A stretch of 64,000 bases of DNA, taken from contig OZ245874.1 in the NCBI GenBank assembly GCA_965229335.1, forward strand, positions 1,116,001 to 1,180,000, in the 5' to 3' direction. Position numbers and translations under genes: made by a program. The notes below the pieces were generated by a model, which saw nothing but the letters and a program-made list of their open reading frames with translations, was not told the DNA's origin and did no database searches. Shown here in pieces: positions 25,205 through 33,465 of the stretch; the first letter of the stretch is position 1, and every line of letters starts with the position of its first letter. Source of the stretch: JAFKFH01 sp017307375. GTDB lineage: Bacteria > Pseudomonadota > Alphaproteobacteria > Ferrovibrionales > Ferrovibrionaceae.

Positions 25205-25232
25205 TTGACCGATTGGTCAGGTTCTGGATAGC
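25205..25232 (+). promoter_or_regulatory. preT promoter with RutR-type operator 2
   Basis: TTGACCGATTGGTCAG at 25205-25220 is the second near-consensus RutR box. Its first six bases can serve as -35 with GATAGC (25227-25232) as -10, 16 bases apart, the same geometry as at hydA (TTGACC, 16 bases, CATAGG). This shared layout supports direct promoter occlusion by RutR. Confidence 0.7.
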
Positions 25233-25266
25233 CTAGGTCAAACCATAAAGCCAGGGAGGCTTAAGC

Positions 25267-25359
25267 ATGCTCGACCATGCTCGTCCCCAGCCATCGGTGC
25301 CGGTCGCGGCACCTGTCGTCGGCAAGCTGCCGGCAGTCTCGATCGGGTGTCGTCCATGA
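25267..25359 (+). CDS. Short leader ORF translationally coupled to preT
   Basis: A 30-codon ORF starts at ATG 25267, seven bases after a strong GGGAGG (25254-25259). Its TGA (25357-25359) overlaps the preT ATG at 25356 in the ATGA arrangement. The peptide begins MLDHARPQPSVPV and is rich in Pro, Val and Ala. preT itself has no good Shine-Dalgarno sequence, so ribosomes finishing this leader could re-initiate on preT. A regulatory peptide or a pure coupling device are both possible; no known family is recognised. Confidence 0.45.
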   Translation: MLDHARPQPSVPVAAPVVGKLPAVSIGCRP

Positions 25360-26720
25360 GCGACATGTCCGAGATCGACATCCGCCCCGACATCGCCACC
25401 GGCCGTCTCAAGGCCGAACAATATACCGAGAACTTCGACGACCTGGTCCCGGTGCTGGACCGCAAGACGGCGCTGGTCGAAGCCAACCGCTGCTATTTCT
25501 GCTACGATGCGCCCTGCATCGAGGCCTGCCCCACCGGCATCGACATCCCCGGTTTCATCAAGAAGATCGCGACCGACAACGTGCGCGGCTCGGCCGTCCG
25601 CATCCTCGAAGCCAACATCTTCGGCGGTGCCTGCGCCCGCGTCTGCCCGACCGAGATCCTCTGCGAGCAGGCCTGCGTGCGCAACGCCCAGGAAAACAAG
25701 CCGGTGACGATCGGGCGCCTGCAGCGCTATGCCACCGACCATCTGATGGCGACGGGCGAGCATCCGTTCACCCGCGCCCCGCTGACCGGCCGGAAAGTCG
25801 CTGTCGTCGGTGCCGGCCCGGCCGGCCTGTCCTGTGCCCACCGCCTGGCGATGCTGGGCCATGACGTCGTGGTCTTCGAGGCCAAGGCCCATCCCGGCGG
25901 CCTCAACGAATACGGCGTCGCCGAATACAAGATGCCCGATCATTTCGCCCGCGCGGAAGTCGACTTCCTGCTCAAGATCGGCGGCATCGAGATCCGGACC
26001 GGCCAGGCGCTCGGCCGCGACATCACCTTGAGCGGCCTGCGGCGCGACTACGACGCGGTCTTCCTCGGGATGGGGCTGGCCGGGGTCAAGGCGCTCGAGG
26101 CCGAGGGCGAGGAACTCGCCGGCGTGATGAACGCGGTCGACTACATCGCCGACCTTCGCCAGGCCGATGATTTCGGCCGGCTGCCCGTCGGCCGCAAGGT
26201 CGTGGTGATCGGCGGCGGCAACACGGCCATCGACATCGCCATCCAGATCCGCCGCCTTGGCGCCGAGGACGTGACGCTGGTCTATCGCCGCGGCCCGTCG
26301 GAAATGGGCGCGACCCATCACGAACAGGAACTGGCCCAGGTCAACGGCGTGCGCATCAAGCACTGGGCCCGGCCCGTCAAGCTGACCGGCCAGGGCGGCG
26401 CAGTGCGCGAGGCGGTGTTCGAATACACCCAGCTCGACGCCGACGGCCGGCTGATCGGGACCGGCGACCATTTCGCCATTCCGGCCGACATGGTGTTCAA
26501 GGCGATCGGCCAGAGCTTCGTGCCCGATCCGCTGCGCCAGGACGGGCGTGACCTGCTGGAGCTGAAGGGCGCCAAGATCGCGGTCGACGCCGAGGGCAAG
26601 ACCTCGCTCGACAAGGTCTGGGCCGGCGGCGACTGCACGCCCGGCCAGGACCTGACCGTCGCCGCCGTGCAGGATGGCAAGATCGCCGCGCTGGCGATCG
26701 ACCGCGCGCTGCGCGGCTGA
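25356..26720 (+). CDS. preT: NAD-dependent dihydropyrimidine dehydrogenase subunit PreT
   Basis: A 454-residue flavoprotein/iron-sulfur subunit that passes electrons between NAD(P)H and PreA in reversible reduction of uracil or thymine. N-terminal [4Fe-4S] cysteines are C46, C49, C54, C58 and C93, C97, C103, C107. The FAD motif is VAVVGAGPAGLSCAHRL, the pyridine-nucleotide motif is VVVIGGGNTAIDIA, and the C-terminal FAD segment is 'VWAGGDCTPGQDLTVAAVQDG'. The ATG at 25356 was chosen because it overlaps the stop of a leader ORF with a good ribosome-binding site; GTG 25347 is an alternative. preA follows directly. Confidence 0.93.
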   Translation: MSDMSEIDIRPDIATGRLKAEQYTENFDDLVPVLDRKTALVEANRCYFCYDAPCIEACPTGIDIPGFIKKIATDNVRGSAVRILEANIFGGACARVCPTEILCEQACVRNAQENKPVTIGRLQRYATDHLMATGEHPFTRAPLTGRKVAVVGAGPAGLSCAHRLAMLGHDVVVFEAKAHPGGLNEYGVAEYKMPDHFARAEVDFLLKIGGIEIRTGQALGRDITLSGLRRDYDAVFLGMGLAGVKALEAEGEELAGVMNAVDYIADLRQADDFGRLPVGRKVVVIGGGNTAIDIAIQIRRLGAEDVTLVYRRGPSEMGATHHEQELAQVNGVRIKHWARPVKLTGQGGAVREAVFEYTQLDADGRLIGTGDHFAIPADMVFKAIGQSFVPDPLRQDGRDLLELKGAKIAVDAEGKTSLDKVWAGGDCTPGQDLTVAAVQDGKIAALAIDRALRG

Positions 26721-26736
26721 AGGGAGGGCCCGACAG

Positions 26737-28014
26737 ATGGCTGACCTATCGACCAACTTCATCGGCATCAAGTCGCCGAACCCGTACTGGCTGGCCTCGG
26801 CGCCGCCGACCGACAAGGCCTATAACGTCGTGCGCGCCTTCAAGGCCGGCTGGGGCGGCGTGGTCTGGAAAACGCTGGGCGAGGATCCGCCCGTCGTCAA
26901 CGTGTCGTCGCGCTACGGTGCCATCGGCTACAAGGGCAACCGTGTCGCCGGCTTCAACAACATCGAGCTGATCTCCGACCGGCCCCTCGAGGTCAACCTG
27001 CAGGAGATCAAGCAGGTCAAGCGCGACTGGCCCGACCGGGCGATGATCGTCTCGCTGATGGTGCCCTGCACCGAGGACAGCTGGAAGAACATCCTGAAGC
27101 GCATCGAGGATACCGAGGCCGACGGGATCGAGCTGAATTTCGGCTGCCCGCACGGCATGTCGGAGCGCGGGATGGGCGCGGCGGTCGGCCAGGTGCCGGA
27201 ATATGTCGAGATGGTCGCGCGCTGGTGCAAGCAGTATTCGCGCATGCCCGTGATCGTCAAGCTGACGCCGAACATCACCAACATCCTGTCCTCGGCCCGC
27301 GCCGCGGTGCGGGGCGGGGCGGATGCGGTCAGCCTGATCAACACCATCAACTCGATCACGTCGGTCAATCTGGACCTGATGGCGCCCGAGCCGACGGTCG
27401 ACGGCAAGGGCACTCACGGCGGCTATTGCGGCCCGGCGGTCAAGCCGATCGCCCTGCACATGGTGGCCGAGATCGCCCGCGATCCCGAATGCAAGAACAT
27501 TCCGATCTCCGGCATCGGCGGGGTCGAGACCTGGCGCGATGCGGCGGAGTTCATGGCGCTCGGCGCGGGCACGGTGCAGGTCTGCACCGCGGCCATGCAT
27601 TACGGCTTCAAGATCGTCGACGACATGAACGACGGCCTGGCCAACTGGATGGATTCGAAGGGTTACCGCCGGATCGAGGACTTCCGCGCCCGCGCGGTGC
27701 CGAACGTGACCGACTGGCAGCACCTGAACATCAATTACCAGATCGTCGCCCAGATCGACCAGGACCGCTGCATCAAGTGCGGGCTGTGCCATATCGCCTG
27801 CGAGGATACCTCGCACCAGGCGATCAGCGCGCTGCGCGTCGACGGCGCCCGGCGCTACGAGGTGGTGGACGAGGAATGCGTCGGCTGCAATCTCTGCCTC
27901 CATGTCTGCCCGGTCGAGAACTGCATCACGATGAAGGAGATCGACAACGGCAAGCCCTTCCTGACCTGGAAGGACGACCCGCGCAATCCGATGAACCAGA
28001 AGGCGGCCGAGTAG
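26737..28014 (+). CDS. preA: NAD-dependent dihydropyrimidine dehydrogenase subunit PreA
   Basis: The 425-residue FMN/iron-sulfur subunit reduces the pyrimidine ring. The N-terminal barrel (about 1-320) has the dihydroorotate-dehydrogenase fold with 'FGCPHGMSERGMGAA' (catalytic cysteine) and 'PISGIGGVETWRDAAEFMALGA' for the FMN phosphate. The C-terminus has two [4Fe-4S] motifs, CIKCGLCHIACE (near 345) and CVGCNLCLHVCP (near 382). The ATG at 26737 follows AGGGAGGG; the longer in-frame ORF overlaps preT. With PreT it forms the first enzyme of the reductive pathway. Confidence 0.95.
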   Translation: MADLSTNFIGIKSPNPYWLASAPPTDKAYNVVRAFKAGWGGVVWKTLGEDPPVVNVSSRYGAIGYKGNRVAGFNNIELISDRPLEVNLQEIKQVKRDWPDRAMIVSLMVPCTEDSWKNILKRIEDTEADGIELNFGCPHGMSERGMGAAVGQVPEYVEMVARWCKQYSRMPVIVKLTPNITNILSSARAAVRGGADAVSLINTINSITSVNLDLMAPEPTVDGKGTHGGYCGPAVKPIALHMVAEIARDPECKNIPISGIGGVETWRDAAEFMALGAGTVQVCTAAMHYGFKIVDDMNDGLANWMDSKGYRRIEDFRARAVPNVTDWQHLNINYQIVAQIDQDRCIKCGLCHIACEDTSHQAISALRVDGARRYEVVDEECVGCNLCLHVCPVENCITMKEIDNGKPFLTWKDDPRNPMNQKAAE

Positions 28015-28042
28015 GCCGGCCGCCGTACGAGAAGGTCAAGGC

Positions 28043-28070
28043 CGTCATCCCGGCTTTCGCCGGGATGACG
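28043..28070. repeat. Intergenic palindrome of the CGTCATCCCGGC type
   Basis: A perfect 12-base-pair hairpin, CGTCATCCCGGC / GCCGGGATGACG with loop TTTC, lies between preA and the amidohydrolase gene. Palindromes with this GTCATCCCGGC core are dispersed repeats in many proteobacterial genomes. Inside an operon it may act as an mRNA-stabilising or processing element. No second copy is seen in this window. Confidence 0.75.
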
Positions 28071-28121
28071 CTTGCGTATAGATAACGACGGCAGGGAATT
28101 TCTTTTTCGAGGAGGCAGCCG

Positions 28122-29357
28122 GTGCTCAAGAACATTCAGGTCAACAAGGAACGGCTCTGGGACAGCCTGATGGAGATGGCCCAGATCGGCGGCACCGAGA
28201 AGGGCGGCTGCGCCCGGCTGGCGCTGACCGATCTCGACCGCCAGGGCCGCGACCTGTTCGTGCGCTGGTGCAGGGAAGCCGGCTGCACCATCACCGTCGA
28301 TCGCATGGGCAACATCTTCGCCCGCCGCCCCGGCCGCAACAACGACCTGCCCCCCGTCGTCTGCGGATCGCATCTCGACACCCAGCCGACCGGCGGCAAG
28401 TTCGACGGCGTCTTCGGGGTGCTGGCCGGGCTCGAGGTCATCCGCACGCTGAACGACTACAAGTACGAGACCGACGCCCCCGTCGAGGTCTCGGTCTGGA
28501 CCAACGAGGAAGGCTCGCGCTTCGCGCCTGCCATGGTCGCGTCCGGCGTGTTCGCCGGCGTCTTCACCGAAGAATACGGGCTCAGCCGTGCCGATCTCGA
28601 CGGCAAGACGATGGGCGAGGAGCTCGAGCGCATCGGCTACAAGGGTGACCTCGCGGTCGGCGGCCGGCCGTTCAAGGCCTTCTTCGAGGCCCATATCGAG
28701 CAGGGCCCGATCCTCGAGGCCGAGAAGAAGACCATCGGTATCGTCCAGGGCATCCAGGGCATCCGCTGGTTCGAATGCACGGTCACCGGTGTCGAGAGCC
28801 ATGCCGGCACCACGCCGATGAACCGCCGCAAGGACGCGATGCTCGGCGTCTCGCGCATCGTCGATCGCATCAACAAGATCGCGCTGGGCCATGCGCCGTT
28901 CGCGGTCTCGACCGTCGGCCTCGTCAAGGTCAACCCGAATTCGCGCAACGTCATTCCCGGCTCGGTCTTCTTCTCGGTCGATCTGCGCCACCCGGACGAC
29001 GCGACGCTGCTGGCGATGAAGGCCGAGCTGGAAGCCGCCACCAACGACGTCTGCGCCGAACTCGGCCTGACCCATGACCTGCACGAGATCTGGTACAACC
29101 CACCGGCGCCGTTCGATCCCGACTGCATCGCCTCGGTCCGCCAGGCGGCGGAGGAAGCCGGCTACAGCCATATGGATATCGTCTCGGGGGCCGGCCACGA
29201 CGCGGGCTATCTGTGCAAGGTCGCCCCGACCGCGATGGTCTTCGTCCCCTGCGAGGACGGGATAAGCCATAACGAGGTCGAGAACGCGACGCCGGAAGAC
29301 CTCGCCGCCGGGTGCAACGTGCTGATGCGGGCGATGCTGGCCCACGCCTCGGCCTGA
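28122..29357 (+). CDS. Zn-dependent N-carbamoyl amidohydrolase (beta-ureidopropionase / hydantoinase-carbamoylase type)
   Basis: The 411-residue M20/M28-fold enzyme would hydrolyse N-carbamoyl-beta-alanine (or the 2-methyl analogue) to beta-alanine, CO2 and ammonia, the third step of reductive pyrimidine degradation. Metal ligands are visible: His in CGSHLDTQP, Asp in GGKFDGVFGV, Glu in WTNEEGSRFAP, His in FEAHIEQGP and His in GISHNEVENA. The dimerisation segment includes 'SHAGTTPMNRRKDA'. The GTG start at 28122 is set by GAGGAGG upstream. It completes the preTA operon, so its substrate is likely the carbamoyl-beta-amino acid, not an L-amino acid derivative. Confidence 0.9.
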   Translation: MLKNIQVNKERLWDSLMEMAQIGGTEKGGCARLALTDLDRQGRDLFVRWCREAGCTITVDRMGNIFARRPGRNNDLPPVVCGSHLDTQPTGGKFDGVFGVLAGLEVIRTLNDYKYETDAPVEVSVWTNEEGSRFAPAMVASGVFAGVFTEEYGLSRADLDGKTMGEELERIGYKGDLAVGGRPFKAFFEAHIEQGPILEAEKKTIGIVQGIQGIRWFECTVTGVESHAGTTPMNRRKDAMLGVSRIVDRINKIALGHAPFAVSTVGLVKVNPNSRNVIPGSVFFSVDLRHPDDATLLAMKAELEAATNDVCAELGLTHDLHEIWYNPPAPFDPDCIASVRQAAEEAGYSHMDIVSGAGHDAGYLCKVAPTAMVFVPCEDGISHNEVENATPEDLAAGCNVLMRAMLAHASA

Positions 29358-29369
29358 CCACGACGACGA

Positions 29370-29398
29370 CAGGGCTTCGGGACCAACCCGGAGCCCTG
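29370..29398 (+). terminator. Hairpin after the amidohydrolase gene
   Basis: A 12-base-pair stem with one G-U pair (CAGGGCTTCGGG at 29370-29381, CCCGGAGCCCTG at 29387-29398) begins 12 bases after the stop. A small C/G hairpin (CCCC-CAAC-GGGG) follows at about 29399-29411. There is no T-run, so transcription may continue into the transporter genes at reduced level. Confidence 0.5.
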
Positions 29399-29489
29399 CC
29401 CCCAACGGGGGGAGGCTTCGGGAATAAAACAACGATGTAATGCACACGGGTTTGGTGTGTACTCTGGGCATGGACGGATTGCGCGGATC

Positions 29490-30320
29490 ATGACGGCGAT
29501 GGCAAAAATGCAGGCGGGCATCCCTGGCGCGGCGATCTACGATCGACCTGTCGTCGAGGTGTCGGGGCTCAATCTCGTGTTCGAGACCGCGGATGCGCCG
29601 GTCTACGCCCTGTCGGACGTCAACCTGACGATCAACAAGGGCGACTTCGTTTCCTTCATCGGCCCGTCCGGCTGCGGCAAGACCACGCTGATGCGGGTCA
29701 TCGCCGATCTGCAGAAGCCGACTTCCGGCGACGTTCGCGTCAACGGCATCAGCCCCGAAGCCGCCCGCCTCGCCCGGGCCTACGGCTATGTCTTCCAGGC
29801 CGCGGCGCTCTATCCCTGGCGCACGGTGCTGCGCAACATCACCCTGCCGCTCGAGATCATGGGCGTGGCCAAGGCCGAGCGGCTGGAGCGTGCCGCCCGG
29901 GTCCTCGACCTCGTCAACCTCAAGGGCTTCGAGCGCAAGTTTCCCTGGCAGCTTTCCGGCGGCATGCAGCAGCGCGTCTCGATCGCCCGCGCCTTGTCGT
30001 TCGACCCCGAGCTGATGCTGATGGACGAACCGTTCGGCGCGCTGGACGAGATCATCCGCGACCATCTGAACGAGCAGCTGCTGCGCCTGTGGGAGCGCAC
30101 GAACAAGACCGTGGTCTTCGTCACCCACTCGATCCCCGAGGCGGTGTTCCTGTCGACCAAGATCGTCGTCATGAGTCCGCGTCCGGGCCGTATCATCGAC
30201 ATCATCGAATCCGACCTGCCGGCCAACCGCACCCTCGACATCCGCGAAAGCCAGCGTTTCGCCGAAATCGCGCACCGGGTGCGCGAAGGCCTGCGCGCGG
30301 GACATTCCTATGAGGACTGA
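29490..30320 (+). CDS. ABC transporter ATPase, nitrate/taurine/NMT1 type (predicted pyrimidine importer)
   Basis: The 276-residue ATPase is of the SsuB/TauB/ThiZ group. Walker A is GPSGCGKTT, the Q-loop lies in 'GYVFQAAALYPWRTV', the signature is LSGGMQQRVSIARAL, Walker B is LMLMDEPFGALDE and the H-loop is VTHSIPEAV. ATG 29490 was chosen; ATG 29499 and 29508 are alternatives, and all precede the first strand. It overlaps the first permease gene. The substrate is inferred from the neighbouring pyrimidine genes and the NMT1-like binding protein at the end of the unit. Confidence 0.88.
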   Translation: MTAMAKMQAGIPGAAIYDRPVVEVSGLNLVFETADAPVYALSDVNLTINKGDFVSFIGPSGCGKTTLMRVIADLQKPTSGDVRVNGISPEAARLARAYGYVFQAAALYPWRTVLRNITLPLEIMGVAKAERLERAARVLDLVNLKGFERKFPWQLSGGMQQRVSIARALSFDPELMLMDEPFGALDEIIRDHLNEQLLRLWERTNKTVVFVTHSIPEAVFLSTKIVVMSPRPGRIIDIIESDLPANRTLDIRESQRFAEIAHRVREGLRAGHSYED

Positions 30321-31239
30321 GGCGCTGCCCCGGCCGCGCGCGGCCGAAGACGGCCTCGTCGCCCGCTTCGTTGCCGGTTCGACCCTGCCGATCCTGACGA
30401 TCGCCGCCGCCGTGGTGCTGATCTGGTATGCGGCCGCGATCTTCCTCAACGCCCCGGTGCTGCGCGACAGCTACGAGCGCGCCGGCCGCGCCGGCGTCAC
30501 CACCCAGGAGCTGATCGCCGATGCCTGGGCGATGGAACGCCCGATCCTGCCCGCGCCCCATCAGGTGGCGTTCGAACTGAACAAGACCGTCTTCCAGATC
30601 GACCCGACCTCGCGGCGCAGCCTGGTCTACCACGCCTGGGTCACGCTCTCCTCCGCGCTGCTCGGGTTTGCGATGGGGGCGCTGCTCGGCATCGTGCTGG
30701 CCGTCGGCATCGTCCATGTTCGCACCCTCGAACGCTCGCTGATGCCCTGGATCATCGCGTCGCAGACCATTCCGATTCTGGCGATCGCGCCGATGATCAT
30801 CGTGGTGCTGGCAGCCGTCGGCATCGTCGGGCTGGTGCCGAAGGCCTTCATCTCGGCCTATCTGTGCTTCTTCCCGGTCACCATCGGCATGGTCAAGGGG
30901 CTGACCTCGCCCGAACCGATCCAGCTCGACCTGATGCGGACCTATTCGGCCTCGACCGGCCAGACCTTCTTCATGCTGCGCTGGCCGTCGGCGCTGCCGT
31001 ATCTGTTCGCCAGCCTCAAGGTCGCCGTGGCGCTGGCCGTGGTCGGCGCGATCGTCGGCGAACTGCCGACCGGCGCCCAGGCCGGCATCGGCGCCCGGCT
31101 GCTGGCGGGTTCCTATTATGGCCAGACCATCCAGATCTGGGCGGCGCTGATCGGTGCCGCCGTGCTGGCCGGCCTGTCGGTCGCGCTGGTCGGGCTGGTC
31201 GAGCGCATCACCCTGCGCCACATGGGGGCCCGGCCATGA
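30310..31239 (+). CDS. ABC transporter permease 1 (BPD type)
   Basis: A 309-residue inner-membrane permease. An N-terminal helix (about 25-48) is followed by a 65-residue soluble insertion and then the five-helix BPD_transp_1 domain (about 105-300). The ATPase-contacting EAA-like loop reads 'DLMRTYSASTGQTFFMLRWPSALPYLFASLKVAVAL'-type, with the conserved 'LPYLFASL'. It overlaps the ATPase gene by 11 bases and the second permease by 4, so all are co-translated. Confidence 0.87.
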   Translation: MRTEALPRPRAAEDGLVARFVAGSTLPILTIAAAVVLIWYAAAIFLNAPVLRDSYERAGRAGVTTQELIADAWAMERPILPAPHQVAFELNKTVFQIDPTSRRSLVYHAWVTLSSALLGFAMGALLGIVLAVGIVHVRTLERSLMPWIIASQTIPILAIAPMIIVVLAAVGIVGLVPKAFISAYLCFFPVTIGMVKGLTSPEPIQLDLMRTYSASTGQTFFMLRWPSALPYLFASLKVAVALAVVGAIVGELPTGAQAGIGARLLAGSYYGQTIQIWAALIGAAVLAGLSVALVGLVERITLRHMGARP

Positions 31240-32354
31240 GCGCCCGCCGCGACCTTGCGCTGATCTGCTTCATCGCCCTCGGGCTGATCGGTTTCGCCCT
31301 GCCGCTCGGCGGCGGTTCGGCCTGGACCGCCCACGGGCTGTCGGCCTTCCTGTGGGCGCTGGCCCTTGGCATTGCCGCCTGGCTCGTCATCCTGCCGCCG
31401 GCGATCGGTGTCGCCACCGGGCTGGCGCTGGTCGCGACGGTCGTCGCCGCCTTCGTGCCGTTGCGCCTGATCGGCGCCGGGGCCGGGGGCGTCGATGCAC
31501 CGGGGTTGTGGTGCGCGGTGCTGGCGCTGGGTTTCCTCGCCTGGCGGGCGATGGAACGGCTGGCGACCTTCGGTCACGATACCGGGTCGAAAGCCGCCAA
31601 CCTGGCCGTGCCAGCGCTATTCGGCGCCTGGCTGCTCTATCTGTGGCAGGTGATCACCCAGGGCTTTGCCATTCCGCCGGTGCTGCTGCCGGCGCCGTCG
31701 ATGATCGGCCATGCGCTGGTCGAGGCCCAGCGCACGCTGGCCGAGGATTTCGTGCAGACCTTCGTCAAGTCGGTGATCCCCGGCTATCTGATGGGGTGCG
31801 CCGCCGGCTTCGTGGTCGCGATCCTGGTCGACCGGTCGCCGTTCCTGCAACGCGGCCTGCTGCCGGTCGGCAACCTGGTCTCGGCGCTGCCGATCGTCGG
31901 GGTGGCGCCGATCATGGTGATGTGGTTCGGCTTCGACTGGCAGTCGAAGGCCGCCGTCGTCGTCATCATGACGTTCTTCCCGATGCTGGTGAACACCATC
32001 GCCGGGCTGGCCGCGACCAGCCATATCGAGCGCGACCTGATGCGCACCTATGCGGCCTCCTATGGCCAGACCATGGTCAGCGTGCGGCTTCCTGCCGCAA
32101 TGCCGTTCATCTTCAACGCGCTCAAGATCAACTCGACTCTCGCCCTGATCGGCGCCATCGTCGCCGAGTTCTTCGGTACGCCGATTCTGGGCATGGGCTT
32201 CCGCATCTCGACCGAGGTGGGGCGGATGAATATCTCGATGGTCTGGGCCACGATCGCCGTCGCGGCGGTGGCGGGCTCGGCCTTCTACGGTTTGCTGGCG
32301 CTGCTCGAAAGACGGTTCACCTTCTGGCATCCGTCGTTCCGGCAGCGGGCATGA
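31236..32354 (+). CDS. ABC transporter permease 2 (BPD type) with extra N-terminal helices
   Basis: The 372-residue permease pairs with permease 1. Residues about 5-120 add four or so extra hydrophobic helices before the BPD_transp_1 domain (about 165-360). The domain contains 'VGVAPIMVMWFGFDWQSKAAVVVIM' and the EAA-like loop 'LMRTYAASYGQTMVSVRLPAAMPFIF'. The start at 31236 overlaps the previous stop (ATGA). The N-terminal extension is unusual compared with ~260-residue SsuC/TauC-type permeases, but occurs in some NMT1-type systems. Confidence 0.87.
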   Translation: MSARRDLALICFIALGLIGFALPLGGGSAWTAHGLSAFLWALALGIAAWLVILPPAIGVATGLALVATVVAAFVPLRLIGAGAGGVDAPGLWCAVLALGFLAWRAMERLATFGHDTGSKAANLAVPALFGAWLLYLWQVITQGFAIPPVLLPAPSMIGHALVEAQRTLAEDFVQTFVKSVIPGYLMGCAAGFVVAILVDRSPFLQRGLLPVGNLVSALPIVGVAPIMVMWFGFDWQSKAAVVVIMTFFPMLVNTIAGLAATSHIERDLMRTYAASYGQTMVSVRLPAAMPFIFNALKINSTLALIGAIVAEFFGTPILGMGFRISTEVGRMNISMVWATIAVAAVAGSAFYGLLALLERRFTFWHPSFRQRA

Positions 32355-32398
32355 CAGGGGCGGCGCAGCCGTACAAACAAGGGAAAGGTGGAGAGACG

Positions 32399-33409
32399 AT
32401 GAACAAGCTATTGTTGGGTGGTGTGGCTGCCGCGGCGCTGGCGCTGGCCGCGGGCGCGGCCCAGGCGGCCGACAAGTTCACGGTCCAGCTGAAGTGGGTG
32501 ACCCAGGCGCAGTTCGCCGGGTACTACGTGGCCAAGGACAAGGGTTTCTACAAGGAAGTCGATCTCGACGTGACGGTCAAGCCGGGCGGCCCCGACATCG
32601 CGCCCCCGCAGGTGATGGCCGGCGGCGGCGCCGACGTCATCGTCGACTGGATGCCGTCGGCGCTGGCCAGCCGCGAGAAGGGCGTGCCGCTGGTCAACGT
32701 CTCGCAGACGTTCCAGAGCTCGGGCATGATGCTTACCTGCGCCAAGGCCACCGGCGTCAAGTCGCCGGCCGATTTCCCCGGCCGCACGCTGGGTGTCTGG
32801 TTCTTCGGCAACGAATATCCGTTCCTGGCCTGGATGGCGAAGCTGAACATCCCCACCGACGGTTCGGCCAAGGGCGTCAAGGTGCTGAAGCAGGGCTTCA
32901 ACGTCGACCCGCTGATCCAGAAGCAGGCCGACTGCATCTCGACCATGACCTATAACGAGTACTGGCAGGTTGTCGATGCCGGTTTCAAGCCCGACGACCT
33001 GATCGTGTTCAAGTACTCGGAACAGGGGGTCGGCCTGCTCGAGGACGGTCTCTACGCCCATGGCGACAAGCTGAAGGACGCCGCCTACAAGGACAAGGTC
33101 GCGCGCTTCGTCGCCGCCTCGAACAAGGGCTGGGACTGGGCGGTGAAGAACCCCGATGCCGCCGCGATGATCGTGCTCGAGAACGACACCACCGGCGCCC
33201 AGACCGAGAAGCACCAGAAGCGGATGATGGGCGAGGTCGCCAAGCTGGTCGCCGGCTCGAAGAACGGCACCGGCTATCTCGACCCGGCCCAGGCCGACCA
33301 GACCGTCGCGATCCTGCTGTCGGCGCAGTCGACCCCGGTCATCACCAAGAAGCCCGAGGGTGCCTGGACCAACGAAGTCTTCGAGCTGTCGAAGAAATAC
33401 GCGAAGTAA
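32399..33409 (+). CDS. NMT1/THI5-like periplasmic substrate-binding protein
   Basis: A 336-residue solute-binding protein with a Sec signal peptide (residues 1-23, cleavage after AAQA). The mature start 'FTVQLKWVTQAQFAGYYVAKD' is the hallmark of NMT1/THI5-type pyrimidine-binding proteins, where 'GYYVA' contacts the ligand. 'GGPDIAPPQVMAGG' and 'VDWMPSALASREKG' follow. Related proteins bind hydroxymethylpyrimidine precursors; with PreTA, HydA and RutR around, uracil, thymine or their dihydro forms are the likely ligands. GGTGGAGAG precedes the ATG, and a terminator follows. Confidence 0.88.
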   Translation: MNKLLLGGVAAAALALAAGAAQAADKFTVQLKWVTQAQFAGYYVAKDKGFYKEVDLDVTVKPGGPDIAPPQVMAGGGADVIVDWMPSALASREKGVPLVNVSQTFQSSGMMLTCAKATGVKSPADFPGRTLGVWFFGNEYPFLAWMAKLNIPTDGSAKGVKVLKQGFNVDPLIQKQADCISTMTYNEYWQVVDAGFKPDDLIVFKYSEQGVGLLEDGLYAHGDKLKDAAYKDKVARFVAASNKGWDWAVKNPDAAAMIVLENDTTGAQTEKHQKRMMGEVAKLVAGSKNGTGYLDPAQADQTVAILLSAQSTPVITKKPEGAWTNEVFELSKKYAK

Positions 33410-33432
33410 CCGGCGTCACCGCCGCAGCTGCC

Positions 33433-33461
33433 GGGGGTGCGGGCGACCGCACCCCCTTTTT
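33433..33461 (+). terminator. Rho-independent terminator after the importer operon
   Basis: A perfect 10-base-pair stem (GGGGGTGCGG at 33433-33442, CCGCACCCCC at 33447-33456) is closed by a GCGA tetraloop and followed by TTTTT. It ends the transport unit just before a convergent gene. Confidence 0.93.
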
Positions 33462-33465
33462 CATG

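Noticed and set aside
27855..30449. Large - strand frame across preA, the amidohydrolase and the transporter ATPase.
   Set aside because: Antisense artefact of GC-rich codons; all three + strand genes have recognised motifs.
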